The position numbers and the translations under genes were made by a program. 64,000 nucleotides of DNA from Pseudocolwellia sp048296855. GTDB lineage: Bacteria; Pseudomonadota; Gammaproteobacteria; Enterobacterales; Alteromonadaceae. A model generated the notes under the pieces. The model searched no databases, was not told where the DNA came from, and saw only the letters and a program-made list of their open reading frames with translations. Positions 24,904-32,631 of the stretch are shown in pieces (the stretch's first letter is position 1; each line of letters begins with the position of its first letter). The DNA is taken from NCBI GenBank assembly GCA_048296855.1, contig CP182631.1. The stretch is one strand, 5' to 3'.

Positions 24904-26178
24904 TTATCCTTTATATCTTCTCAAGCGAATATCTGCTTGCTCCTTGTGGCCAGCAAACCCTTCAACAGCACAAAGTCTTGAACAATACTCGCCCACAACA
25001 ACTGATGCTTCTTCTGTAGCGCTTTGAAATGTACAGGTTTTGATAAATTTACCTACCCATAATCCGCCAGTATAACGCGCCGCTTTACGAGTTGGAAGCG
25101 TATGGTTTGTACCAATACATTTGTCGCCGTAAGACACGTTAGTTTCAGGGCCCAAGAATAGTGCGCCAAAGTTACGCATGTTTTCTTTAAAGTAAGGAAT
25201 ATTCTCTGTCATTATTTGTACATGCTCAAAGGCTAAGTCGTTAGCAACTTCGATCATTTCTTCGTAGGTGTCACATACAATTACTTCACCGTGATCTTTC
25301 CATGCTGCACCTGCAACTTCTGCCGTAGGTAGAATAGTTAATTGTCTTTCTATTTCTGCCATTGTATCGCGTGCTAGTTTTTCACTGTTGGTTAGTAAAA
25401 TAGCTGGTGATGTAGGACCATGTTCAGCTTGGCCTAGAAGATCGGCTGCACATAATTCACCATCTACACTTTCATCTGCAATAACTAATGTTTCAGTTGG
25501 ACCAGCAAATAAATCGATACCCACACGACCAAATAATTGACGCTTAGCTTCAGCAACAAAAGCATTACCTGGGCCAACAATCATATCTACTGGTGCAATG
25601 GTTTCTGTACCAATAGCCATTGCAGCAATCGCTTGTACGCCACCAAAACAATAAATTTCGTCAGCGCCGGCTAAGTCCATTGCTACAACGATAGCTGGTG
25701 AAGGTCTTCCATCAAATGGAGGAGCTGCAGCAATAACACGCTTAACGCCTGCTACTTTTGCTGTTACTACACTCATATGAGCAGACGCTACGAGTGGATA
25801 TTTACCACCTGGTACATAACAGCCTACGCTTTCCATAGGAATATGCTTGTGACCTAAAATAACGCCCGGTATTGTTTCTACTTCAACGTCTTTCATTGAG
25901 TCACGTTGAATTTGAGCAAAGTTACGTACTTGTGTTTGTGCCCATTTAATATCTTCAATTATGCTGTCATCGAGTTCGTCGTAACAGGCTTTGATTTCTT
26001 CTGCACTCAATCTGAATGACTTCGGATTCCATTTGTCGAAAGTCGCAGAATATTTTGCAACCGCTTTATCACCATCAGTTTCAATGTCTTCGATTATGTT
26101 TTCAACAGTGTTTTTAACTGATTGTAAATAATCCTTTTTTTCTTCTTCTTGCTTGCCTTTTTTAAGGTATTTAATCAT
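24904..26178 (-). CDS. Histidinol dehydrogenase-family oxidoreductase (HpsN-like, not biosynthetic HisD)
   Basis: A 424-residue NAD-dependent, zinc-binding dehydrogenase. Marks: VGCYVPGGKYPLVASAHM, VGPGNAFVAEAKRQLFG, LLGQAEHGPTSPA with zinc-binding Gln/His, FEHVQIMTEN, GTNHTLPT and the final AGHKEQADIRL. The start IKYLKKG and the GTNHTLPT/GGLWVGKF pattern resemble catabolic relatives such as sulfopropanediol 3-dehydrogenase HpsN, which oxidise a primary alcohol to a carboxylate in two steps. No other his genes are near and it heads a catabolic operon with a LacI regulator. The true alcohol substrate is unknown; HpsN function is only an analogy. Confidence 0.8.
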   Translation of the reverse strand: MIKYLKKGKQEEEKKDYLQSVKNTVENIIEDIETDGDKAVAKYSATFDKWNPKSFRLSAEEIKACYDELDDSIIEDIKWAQTQVRNFAQIQRDSMKDVEVETIPGVILGHKHIPMESVGCYVPGGKYPLVASAHMSVVTAKVAGVKRVIAAAPPFDGRPSPAIVVAMDLAGADEIYCFGGVQAIAAMAIGTETIAPVDMIVGPGNAFVAEAKRQLFGRVGIDLFAGPTETLVIADESVDGELCAADLLGQAEHGPTSPAILLTNSEKLARDTMAEIERQLTILPTAEVAGAAWKDHGEVIVCDTYEEMIEVANDLAFEHVQIMTENIPYFKENMRNFGALFLGPETNVSYGDKCIGTNHTLPTRKAARYTGGLWVGKFIKTCTFQSATEEASVVVGEYCSRLCAVEGFAGHKEQADIRLRRYKG

Positions 26179-26259
26179 TTCAATATCTCCGGTTTTATTG
26201 ACGTATATTAAGGTTTACTTAATTATTTTACTTGAACTTAAGTAAATCCTACGTAATAA

Positions 26260-26273
26260 TGACTTCGAATGCA
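26260..26273. promoter_or_regulatory. Putative LacI-family operator, near-perfect copy
   Basis: TGACTTCGAATGCA matches 12 of 14 bases of the perfect palindromes at 6873 and 9179 and lies between the divergent hisD-like operon (26178) and SDR gene (26299). A second palindrome, TTTACTTGAACTTAAGTAAA, lies at 26227-26246 in the same region. Confidence 0.6.
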
Positions 26274-26298
26274 ATAAATGATTTCAGGAAGTAAAACG

Positions 26299-27039
26299 AT
26301 GGGTTTTGATAAAAATTTGTTCACTAATAAAAAAATACTAATTGCAGGTGCAGGTAAAGGCATTGGTTTAGCTTGTGCGGCTATGGCGGCTGAATATGGC
26401 GCTGATGTTATTGCTGTAGCAAGAACAGAAAGTGATTTAGATAAACTTGTTGCACGCTACCCTGAAAGAGTCACTCCATGGGTAATGGATGTTACCAGTG
26501 AAGATTTTTATCAAAAATTACGTGAATTACCGACTTTAGATGGCCTAGTAAATAACGCGGGTATTAATCGTGTTGGTCCAATGGAAGAGCAAAGTAACGA
26601 GAATATAGATGCGGTTATCGACTTAAATATTCGTACCCTTTATAAAATATCTCAAGCGGCTATTACGCCTATGAAGCATTCTAAAGCAGCATCTATTGTA
26701 AATATGTCGTCACAAATGGGTTTTGTTGGCTCACAAGGGCGTACCTTGTATTGCATGAGTAAACACGCAGTTGAAGGCGTAACTAAAGCCATGGCTGTAG
26801 AATTAGCCGATCATAATATTCGTGTTAATACCGTGGCGCCCACTTTTGTTTTAACTCCCATGACTGAGCCTATGTTTGAAGACGAAGATTTTAAAAACTT
26901 TGTGTTTAATATGATCCCTCTAGGCCGTTTAGCCAAAGTAGAAGATATAGCCAATAGCTGTACATTTTTGTTAAGTGATTTAGCGTCAATGATCACTGGC
27001 ACTAGCATTAAAGTCGATGGCGGCTGGACAGCACGTTAA
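26299..27039 (+). CDS. Short-chain dehydrogenase/reductase (SDR)
   Basis: A 246-residue classical SDR. Marks: nucleotide-binding AGAGKGIGLACA at about residues 15-26, LVNNAGINRVG, active-site Ser in IVNMSSQMG, Tyr-Lys in YCMSKHAVEG, and the C-terminal ITGTSIKVDGGW. It oxidises or reduces a secondary alcohol/ketone with NAD(P). The start at 26299 is preferred over an in-frame ATG at 26278 because AGGAAG lies seven bases before it and 26278 falls next to the operator. It forms a two-gene operon with the bicupin gene, divergent from the hisD-like operon, and probably shares its pathway. Confidence 0.88.
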   Translation: MGFDKNLFTNKKILIAGAGKGIGLACAAMAAEYGADVIAVARTESDLDKLVARYPERVTPWVMDVTSEDFYQKLRELPTLDGLVNNAGINRVGPMEEQSNENIDAVIDLNIRTLYKISQAAITPMKHSKAASIVNMSSQMGFVGSQGRTLYCMSKHAVEGVTKAMAVELADHNIRVNTVAPTFVLTPMTEPMFEDEDFKNFVFNMIPLGRLAKVEDIANSCTFLLSDLASMITGTSIKVDGGWTAR

Positions 27040-27104
27040 TCAATAAAACAACAGATGAACATTGTTCATTATATTATTCCACATTAAAAATTAGGATATA
27101 AAAG

Positions 27105-28103
27105 ATGAAGTTAGCAGATAGATTAATTAGATATGATGACTTAAAACCTTGCACTAATGCTTTTATTGATACGCGTAGCCCAGGCAGTGACAAAAAAGAA
27201 AACTTTACTTTAATTGGCCCCGGTGTGGCTGAAAACCCAGACCAACATATACATATTTCAATACCACATGGCTTTAATATTGGTGGTGCACGCCAACCAG
27301 CAGGGTGTTTAAATTCGCAACATAGTCATTTAACCGAAGAAGTTTTTATTATTCATAACGGTACTTGGGCTTTCATGAGTGGTGTTAATGGCGACGACGG
27401 AAAAATAATACTCACTGAAGGCGATATTATTTCAATTCCTACTGATATTTTCCGTGGATTTGAAAACGTAGGTAACGATACCGCTTACTTATATGCTGTG
27501 TTAGGGAGTGATGATCCAGGACGCGTATTATGGGCACCACAAGTATTTGATTTAGCTAAAAAGTACGGTTTGGTATTACTTGAAGATGGCAGTTTAGTGG
27601 ATACCACCTTAGGTGAAGAGATACCTACAGACAAAAAACCAATGCCTGTAACCTCAAATGCACAAATTGCCGAACACCGTATTGTTGGTAGCGAAGCGAT
27701 GGAAAGTATCGTGCAGCGCAGAGACACGTTTGAGTGGGCTAAAAATTCGTGCCTTGCTCAATTCGACGGCGTTGAAGAAGTACCACTCGCGGGACCTGAA
27801 AACCCCGCAGAAGATTTACCAGCAAGTAAATTAAATTGGGAACATGGTTTTGCTATACGTGCCTTAAAGCTTGAAGCAAAAGCTGTTATTCCTGCGCATA
27901 TTCGTTTTGAAGAAGAGGTTATTTTTGTTCATCAAGGTCAAGTTGATATTACGGTTGATGGCGAGACACTTTCTTTAGGAAAAGGCGATACCTTTACTAC
28001 GCCAATAGGTTCAACACGTACGTTTGCACAAAAAGGTGATGTTGAATGTATTTTGTATGTTACCAGACGAAATAATCAGCCGAGTGCACCTAAGTTTGTA
28101 TAG
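27105..28103 (+). CDS. Bicupin protein
   Basis: A 332-residue protein with two cupin domains. The first (about residues 60-145) has a likely metal site NSQHSHLTEEVFIIHNG (HxH...E), followed by GDIISIPTDIFRGFEN. The second (about 240-325) has PAHIRFEEEVIFVHQG, which keeps only one His, so it may be structural. Cupins include dioxygenases, isomerases and lyases; no specific reaction can be named. It follows the SDR gene by 65 bases and ends at a terminator, so it is part of the LacI-linked catabolic set. Confidence 0.8.
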   Translation: MKLADRLIRYDDLKPCTNAFIDTRSPGSDKKENFTLIGPGVAENPDQHIHISIPHGFNIGGARQPAGCLNSQHSHLTEEVFIIHNGTWAFMSGVNGDDGKIILTEGDIISIPTDIFRGFENVGNDTAYLYAVLGSDDPGRVLWAPQVFDLAKKYGLVLLEDGSLVDTTLGEEIPTDKKPMPVTSNAQIAEHRIVGSEAMESIVQRRDTFEWAKNSCLAQFDGVEEVPLAGPENPAEDLPASKLNWEHGFAIRALKLEAKAVIPAHIRFEEEVIFVHQGQVDITVDGETLSLGKGDTFTTPIGSTRTFAQKGDVECILYVTRRNNQPSAPKFV

Positions 28104-28145
28104 TTAAAGTTAAGTATAAAGCTTTTGAACTTAGTGAGCTTTATC

Positions 28146-28177
28146 CGCCTAACCTGATAATTGGGTTAGGCGTTTTT
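28146..28177 (+). terminator. Rho-independent terminator of the SDR-bicupin operon
   Basis: CGCCTAACC / GGTTAGGCG perfect 9-bp stem with a 9-nt loop, followed by TTTTT. Confidence 0.92.
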
Positions 28178-28248
28178 AATAAACTATCAGGCATAAATTA
28201 TTGTAGTTTTAGAATATTGATATAAAATATAAGCGTATTAACATTGAA

Positions 28249-28292
28249 GTGAGGACGACCTCACCGCTCTATCTTTATTAGGGGACGACCCC
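28249..28292 (+). promoter_or_regulatory. Guanidine-II riboswitch (mini-ykkC)
   Basis: Two consecutive GC-rich hairpins each closed by an ACGA tetraloop: GTGAGG-ACGA-CCTCAC at 28249-28264 and GGGG-ACGA-CCCC at 28281-28292, joined by 16 bases. This double ACGR-loop layout is the definition of the mini-ykkC/guanidine-II class, which binds guanidinium and turns on downstream export or degradation genes. The second hairpin is just before the ribosome site of the SMR gene that follows. Confidence 0.93.
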
Positions 28293-28312
28293 AGAATTAA
28301 AGAGAATGTTAT

Positions 28313-28627
28313 ATGTCTTGGTTTATTCTGTTTGTTGCAGGACTTTTAGAAGCTGGTTGGTTATACGGTATTCAAAAATCCGAATCTTTCACAAACATTC
28401 CTTCTGTAATCTTTGCCGTTGTTTCAATGGTACTAAGCCTAGTATTATTCTCTATTTCTATTAAAGATATCCCTATTGCTCACGCTTATTTGGTGTGGTT
28501 AGCTGTGGGCGTTATATCTATTTCTATTATAAATCATTACTTTTTTGACCAGCAATTAAAGCTACAACATTTGCTTTGCTTTGGCTTGATTTTTATTGGG
28601 GTTGCAGGACTGAAAGTTTTAAAGTAA
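28313..28627 (+). CDS. gdx: SMR-family guanidinium exporter
   Basis: A 104-residue four-helix inner-membrane protein of the small multidrug resistance family. Marks: the essential Glu in AGLLEAGWLYGI (Glu13 in family numbering), a second helix VSMVLSLVLFSISIKDIPIA, then AHAYLVWLAVGV. SMR proteins under guanidine riboswitches are Gdx-type guanidinium/proton antiporters (formerly SugE). The guanidine-II riboswitch 20 bases upstream makes this subtype assignment strong. It works as an antiparallel homodimer. The next gene, an ACT protein, is 48 bases downstream. Confidence 0.9.
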   Translation: MSWFILFVAGLLEAGWLYGIQKSESFTNIPSVIFAVVSMVLSLVLFSISIKDIPIAHAYLVWLAVGVISISIINHYFFDQQLKLQHLLCFGLIFIGVAGLKVLK

Positions 28628-28675
28628 TGATTAATATAATAATTAACCTAAATTTATTTAATGTGAGGGTATAAA

Positions 28676-29083
28676 ATGTCTGGTGAAAAAAACTTAGCAA
28701 AACTTATTACTTCAATGACTCCTATCTTACTAAGCGATGAGTATATTTTTGGTATGCTTGAGCAGGTAGATTATCAACAATTGAGCGTATTAGAGCCTGT
28801 AGGAACTTTCCAAGAAAAGGAAGGCTTAACGGTTATGCTAACAAAAGAAAAAGCTGACCTGCACAACATTGCTTACGAAGGTGTTTTTAAATGTATAACA
28901 CTGAACGTACATTCTAGCCTTGATGCTGTTGGCTTAACGGCTGCGGTTTCTACTAAGTTAACGCAAGCTAATATTAGCGCCAATGTAGTAGCGGCTTATT
29001 ATCACGATCATATTTTTGTTGCAGCCAAAGATGCTGACAATGCGTTGGCTGCTTTACAAGAATTAGTGCTTGAAGGTGTTTGA
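28676..29083 (+). CDS. ACT-domain protein
   Basis: A 135-residue soluble protein. Residues about 65-130 form an ACT-type fold (FKCITLNVHSSLDAVGLTAAVSTKLTQANISANVVAAYYHDHIFV), preceded by a 60-residue N-terminal ACT-like half (LAKLITSMTPILLSDEYIFGML). It resembles CASTOR/ACT_7-type proteins that bind amino acids; ligand unknown. It may be co-transcribed with gdx, though a link with guanidine is unsupported. A bidirectional terminator follows. Confidence 0.8.
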   Translation: MSGEKNLAKLITSMTPILLSDEYIFGMLEQVDYQQLSVLEPVGTFQEKEGLTVMLTKEKADLHNIAYEGVFKCITLNVHSSLDAVGLTAAVSTKLTQANISANVVAAYYHDHIFVAAKDADNALAALQELVLEGV

Positions 29084-29138
29084 GGTTAAATAATAGTTGT
29101 AGAAATAGTATGAGTCATATTGGTTAAGCAGAATAATT

Positions 29139-29171
29139 TAAAACCTCTCTTATTACTAAGAGAGGTTTTAT
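29139..29171. terminator. Bidirectional terminator
   Basis: TAAAACCTCTCTTA / TAAGAGAGGTTTTA stem with a 4-nt loop between genes ending at 29083 (plus) and 29175 (minus). Confidence 0.88.
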
Positions 29172-29174
29172 CAT

Positions 29175-30173
29175 TTAATGATACCTTAGCTCTTGCACCT
29201 TGCCCCAAAACACACGATATGAAAACGCGGTGTAGCTAAATATTACTGGTACAACAATAATGGCACCCCATAGTATAAAGCTTAATGATTCTGGTGCTGA
29301 AGCCGCTTCCCAAATCGTAATTTTGTTTGGCACTATGTAAGGAAAAAAGCTAAAACCTAAACCAATAAAACACAATACAAATATGATTGCGGCAGCCGTG
29401 AAGGGCTTCCAACAACCTTTATCGTTTTCTGCGGGAAGTTTTTTTAATTGTACAAAACTGTAAACAAACAAGCTAAAGCAGAGTATAGGCAGCGGTAACA
29501 TGAAAACCATGCTAGATGATTCAAACCAACGGTCAAATACATTAGGATTAATTATTGGGTTGATTACTGATACAGCTAATATGCCAATAAAACAAATAAG
29601 ACCTGACTTTTTAGCCCAAGCAACGGCTTGCACTTGTAAATCACCTTCGGTTTTCATTATTAACCAGCAAGCACCAATATAGCTGTAAGCAGCAGCAACA
29701 CCTAAAGCACTGAGCAAGCTAAAGCTGTAGGCAGCAAATGTACTTTCAAAGCCCATTACATACATGCCTAACATGTAACCTTGGCTCATAGAAGCGAGAA
29801 GCGATCCCATTTTAAACACTTTGTTCCATGTGGGTTTATGGCTAAACGCTGCTTTAGCTCTAAAATCGAAAGCGACGCCACGCAGTACTAAACTAATCAG
29901 CAGCACCGCAGTGGGTAAGTACAGCTCTTTAAATATATAGCTATGAGCTGCAGGAAAAGCGATCAGCAATAAACCTATCGCTAAAACTAACCAAGTTTCG
30001 TTAGCATCCCAAAAAGGGCCGATAGAGGCGATCATGGTATCGCTGTTATCTTCTTGTTTTAGGGGAAGTAAAATACCCACGCCTAAATCGTAGCCGTCTA
30101 ATATGGCGTAAAGAAGAATTGAAAATCCCATTAAAGCGACAAATATTATGGCGAGTGCGTTAGCTTCAAACAT
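29175..30173 (-). CDS. cydB: Cytochrome bd-type (cyanide-insensitive) quinol oxidase subunit II
   Basis: A 332-residue inner-membrane protein with eight to nine hydrophobic helices. The N-terminus shows the CydB marks LYAILDGYDLGVGILLPL and GPFWDANETWLVLAIG, followed by AAHSYIFKELYLPT and LRGVAFDFRAKA. It forms the terminal oxidase with subunit I, which starts with a one-base junction at 30173. No small CydX-like gene was seen after it. The short form fits the CioB type of cyanide-insensitive oxidase. Confidence 0.92.
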   Translation of the reverse strand: MFEANALAIIFVALMGFSILLYAILDGYDLGVGILLPLKQEDNSDTMIASIGPFWDANETWLVLAIGLLLIAFPAAHSYIFKELYLPTAVLLISLVLRGVAFDFRAKAAFSHKPTWNKVFKMGSLLASMSQGYMLGMYVMGFESTFAAYSFSLLSALGVAAAYSYIGACWLIMKTEGDLQVQAVAWAKKSGLICFIGILAVSVINPIINPNVFDRWFESSSMVFMLPLPILCFSLFVYSFVQLKKLPAENDKGCWKPFTAAAIIFVLCFIGLGFSFFPYIVPNKITIWEAASAPESLSFILWGAIIVVPVIFSYTAFSYRVFWGKVQELRYH

Positions 30174-31537
30174 TATTTTATTCCTTCTATTGCTGAAGTG
30201 ATAATGGGTTTTGTAATTTCATCATCGCTGATTTCTTCAATTTCAACCGCTCTACCTGCCATAGTGAAAATAGTATGTAAGTAAGCAATCATTAACACGG
30301 TATACAAGATTAAATATAAGATTAACGATAAACCTACATTTGCGGGAGCTATATCAGTAGCAGCATCTTTAACACTTAATATCCCTGTTACTAGCCAAGG
30401 TTGGCGTCCTACTTCAGTAACGTACCAGCCAGCTAATGTGGCTACCCAACCTGAAAATGTCATGAACAATAAGGTTTTTAACACCCAAGGTGATAGCTCC
30501 TTTTTACGCCAGAGTTGAATACGCCCAGTCCATGCAACAAATAACATCAGAAAGCCGAGGCCAACCATAATGCGGAAAGAGAAGAACACTGGCATAACAG
30601 GCGGATGGTTACCTTCAAACTCGTTTAAGCCCTTGATCTCACCATTTAAGTCATGAGTTAAAATCAGGCTAGCCATATTGGGAATGCCTATTTCAAAATG
30701 GTTAGTTTTTTCTACGGCATCAGGTAAGGCGAAAAGTAACAAGGGGGCGCCTTTTTCTGTATGCCAAATACCTTCCATTGCCGCTATTTTTTGTGGTTGA
30801 TGTTCTAAAGTATTTAATCCGTGAAAATCCCCTACTAATGCCTGTGTTGGCGCTAAAATAGCTGCCACCGTTAAAGCTATTTTTAAGGTAAGTTTAGGTG
30901 CGCGTTTGTCGTCACCTTTTAATAAACGATACGCACTGATGCCCGCAATTAAAAATGCAGCCGTTAACCCTGAGGCAATCAGCATATGTGTAAATCGATA
31001 TGGGAATGATGGATTAAAAATAATGGCCAACCAATCAATAGGAAAAGCAACTCCATCACGCATTTCGTAACCTTGCGGTGTATGCATCCAAGAGTTAAGC
31101 GCTAAAATCCAAAAGGCTGATAACGTAGTACCAAAAGCAACAATAAAGGTAGAAAGGGTATGAACTAATGGTGATACGCGATTAATACCAAATAGCATAA
31201 TGCCTAGAAAACCAGCCTCTAAAAAGAAAGCGGTTAGCACTTCATAACCTAATAATGGACCTGCAATATTACCGACAGTTTCCATAAATTTTGGCCAGTT
31301 AGTACCAAACTGGAATGACATGGTAATGCCACTTACCACGCCAAGAGCGAAAGTTAGAGCAAATATTTTTACCCAAAAGCGATAGGCTCGCATCCAAACT
31401 GGATCATTCGTTTGGACAAATCGTACTTTGAAAAAAAGTAAGAACCAACTTAATGCGATAGTGATAACGGGAAATAGAATATGAAAACTGATATTAGTTG
31501 CAAATTGAATGCGAGATAAAATCAAAGTATCTAACAT
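30173..31537 (-). CDS. cydA: Cytochrome bd-type (cyanide-insensitive) quinol oxidase subunit I
   Basis: A 454-residue inner-membrane haem protein. Marks: haem-ligand His in TNISFHILFPVITIAL, GYEVLTAFFLEAGFLGIMLFG with the conserved Glu, His in YRFTHMLIASG and the quinol oxidase motif EVGRQPWLVTG. At 454 residues it lacks the long Q-loop insertion of E. coli CydA (about 520), which is typical of the CioA cyanide-insensitive type. It couples quinol oxidation to oxygen reduction at high affinity. The next upstream gene on the same strand is a GbsR-type regulator, with a terminator between. Confidence 0.93.
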   Translation of the reverse strand: MLDTLILSRIQFATNISFHILFPVITIALSWFLLFFKVRFVQTNDPVWMRAYRFWVKIFALTFALGVVSGITMSFQFGTNWPKFMETVGNIAGPLLGYEVLTAFFLEAGFLGIMLFGINRVSPLVHTLSTFIVAFGTTLSAFWILALNSWMHTPQGYEMRDGVAFPIDWLAIIFNPSFPYRFTHMLIASGLTAAFLIAGISAYRLLKGDDKRAPKLTLKIALTVAAILAPTQALVGDFHGLNTLEHQPQKIAAMEGIWHTEKGAPLLLFALPDAVEKTNHFEIGIPNMASLILTHDLNGEIKGLNEFEGNHPPVMPVFFSFRIMVGLGFLMLFVAWTGRIQLWRKKELSPWVLKTLLFMTFSGWVATLAGWYVTEVGRQPWLVTGILSVKDAATDIAPANVGLSLILYLILYTVLMIAYLHTIFTMAGRAVEIEEISDDEITKPIITSAIEGIK

Positions 31538-31591
31538 TTTTTACTCCATTAGCCCTATGCAGCTCGCTGTGGGCCGTTGTTAAAATATGTG

Positions 31592-31629
31592 TAAAAAGAT
31601 CGCTATGGCTTTGTAGCCAATAGCGATAA
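31592..31629 (-). terminator. Terminator of the GbsR-type gene
   Basis: On the minus strand ATCGCTAT-GGCT / AGCC-ATAGCGAT stem with a small bulge, followed by CTTTTTAC, between the regulator gene and cydA. Confidence 0.75.
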
Positions 31630-31671
31630 GGGAGGTTAATCGGCTTGGTTGTGCTATAAAATTAAAACTTA

Positions 31672-32217
31672 TTAATTGCTCTTAAGTAATTTATCTTTAA
31701 TATCAATTACTTTACTTACGCCTGCGCCCAGCTTCATTAAAGTATTCAATTTTTCTGGACTCATACTTTGTAGTTCACTTGCCCAATGAGTAATAGTTTC
31801 AAGCAATTCATGTATTTCATGCATTTTTACTTGTGCATATTGCTCTTCTTTATTAGCGGGTTCGTTTAATAAATTATCGCGTAATAAAGATAAGGTTGGG
31901 TCAACTTCGCGTTTACGACGTTCTTCAAATACACGTATAGCCATTTCCCAAATAGAACCAGCAGGAGAGTAATACTCTTTGCGATCTTTTGGCTTATGCT
32001 GCACCTGAACTAATCGCCACGATTGCAGTTCTTTAATACCCATGCTGACATTGCCACGAGAAATATTTAACGCTTCAGAAATTTGTACTGCGCTTAAAGG
32101 TTCTTGGCTAATCACAAGCAAGCCATACATTTGACCAACAGTACGGTTAAACCCCCAGCGACTGCCCATTTCTCCACAGTGCATTACAAACGATTCTATT
32201 TTATCTGTCATTATCAT
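31672..32217 (-). CDS. GbsR/MarR-family transcriptional regulator
   Basis: A 181-residue winged-helix protein. Marks: CGEMGSRWGFNRTVGQMYGLL (typical GbsR start), LSAVQISEALNISRGNVSMGIKEL (recognition helix) and KDRKEYYSPAGSIWEMAIRVFEERRKRE. GbsR proteins control osmolyte or redox genes in different bacteria. An inverted repeat, TTTCAGTATTTTCTGAAA, lies about 20 bases upstream and may be its operator. Position upstream of cydAB on the same strand suggests, but does not prove, control of the oxidase. The start may be ATG at 32211 rather than 32217. Confidence 0.85.
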   Translation of the reverse strand: MIMTDKIESFVMHCGEMGSRWGFNRTVGQMYGLLVISQEPLSAVQISEALNISRGNVSMGIKELQSWRLVQVQHKPKDRKEYYSPAGSIWEMAIRVFEERRKREVDPTLSLLRDNLLNEPANKEEQYAQVKMHEIHELLETITHWASELQSMSPEKLNTLMKLGAGVSKVIDIKDKLLKSN

Positions 32218-32235
32218 GATATGTATTTTCTGAAG

Positions 32236-32253
32236 TTTCAGTATTTTCTGAAA
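32236..32253. promoter_or_regulatory. Inverted repeat, possible GbsR operator
   Basis: TTTCAGTATTTTCTGAAA has 6-bp arms around a 6-nt centre; an overlapping direct repeat of TTTCTGAA(A)GTTT is also present. Located just upstream of the regulator start. Confidence 0.4.
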
Positions 32254-32363
32254 GTTTAAACCTTTGTTGATTTAAATCAATATTTATTTGAATATTTTTT
32301 AATTTATTTGAAGGTGAGTTAAGGAATATGAGGTTAGTTTTAAAAGTGCTAGTACATAAGTCA

Positions 32364-32507
32364 TTTAGACCCATCGAAGAAGCGCTTGAGCAAAATCACT
32401 TCTTCGTTAATCCTTTTTATAAGGAACAACCATTATTACAAAGCATTGCCTTGAATTGATATCGCTCAAGCGCTCTGAAATACGTATCTTGATTGGTAAC
32501 GGGTATA
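32364..32507. repeat. 5'-truncated MITE-1 copy
   Basis: From TTTAGACCCATCGAAGAAGC to GATTGGTAACGGGTATA it matches the right 144 bases of the full copy at 17032-17343 with few differences. The left half is missing. It lies about 125 bases before the TonB receptor gene. Confidence 0.8.
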
Positions 32508-32631
32508 TGAGCTGCTGAAGAACTAAAACTTAGGTTATTTAGCTTAAGTCTTTTGCATCAAATTAAGGGAGTCGTTAGAATAGCGCCAATAAAAACATCC
32601 CTCAAAAAATTCTCAAACAAAGAGCACTCAC

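Noticed and set aside
26016..26030. Extra LacI-like half site inside the hisD-like gene
   Set aside because: Only the GACTTCG half matches and it is within coding sequence, so it is likely chance.
24904..26178. Assignment as HpsN in dihydroxypropanesulfonate breakdown
   Set aside because: The sequence is HpsN-like, but no sulfolactate lyase, sulfonate transporter or HpsO/HpsP pair is present; only family level is supported.
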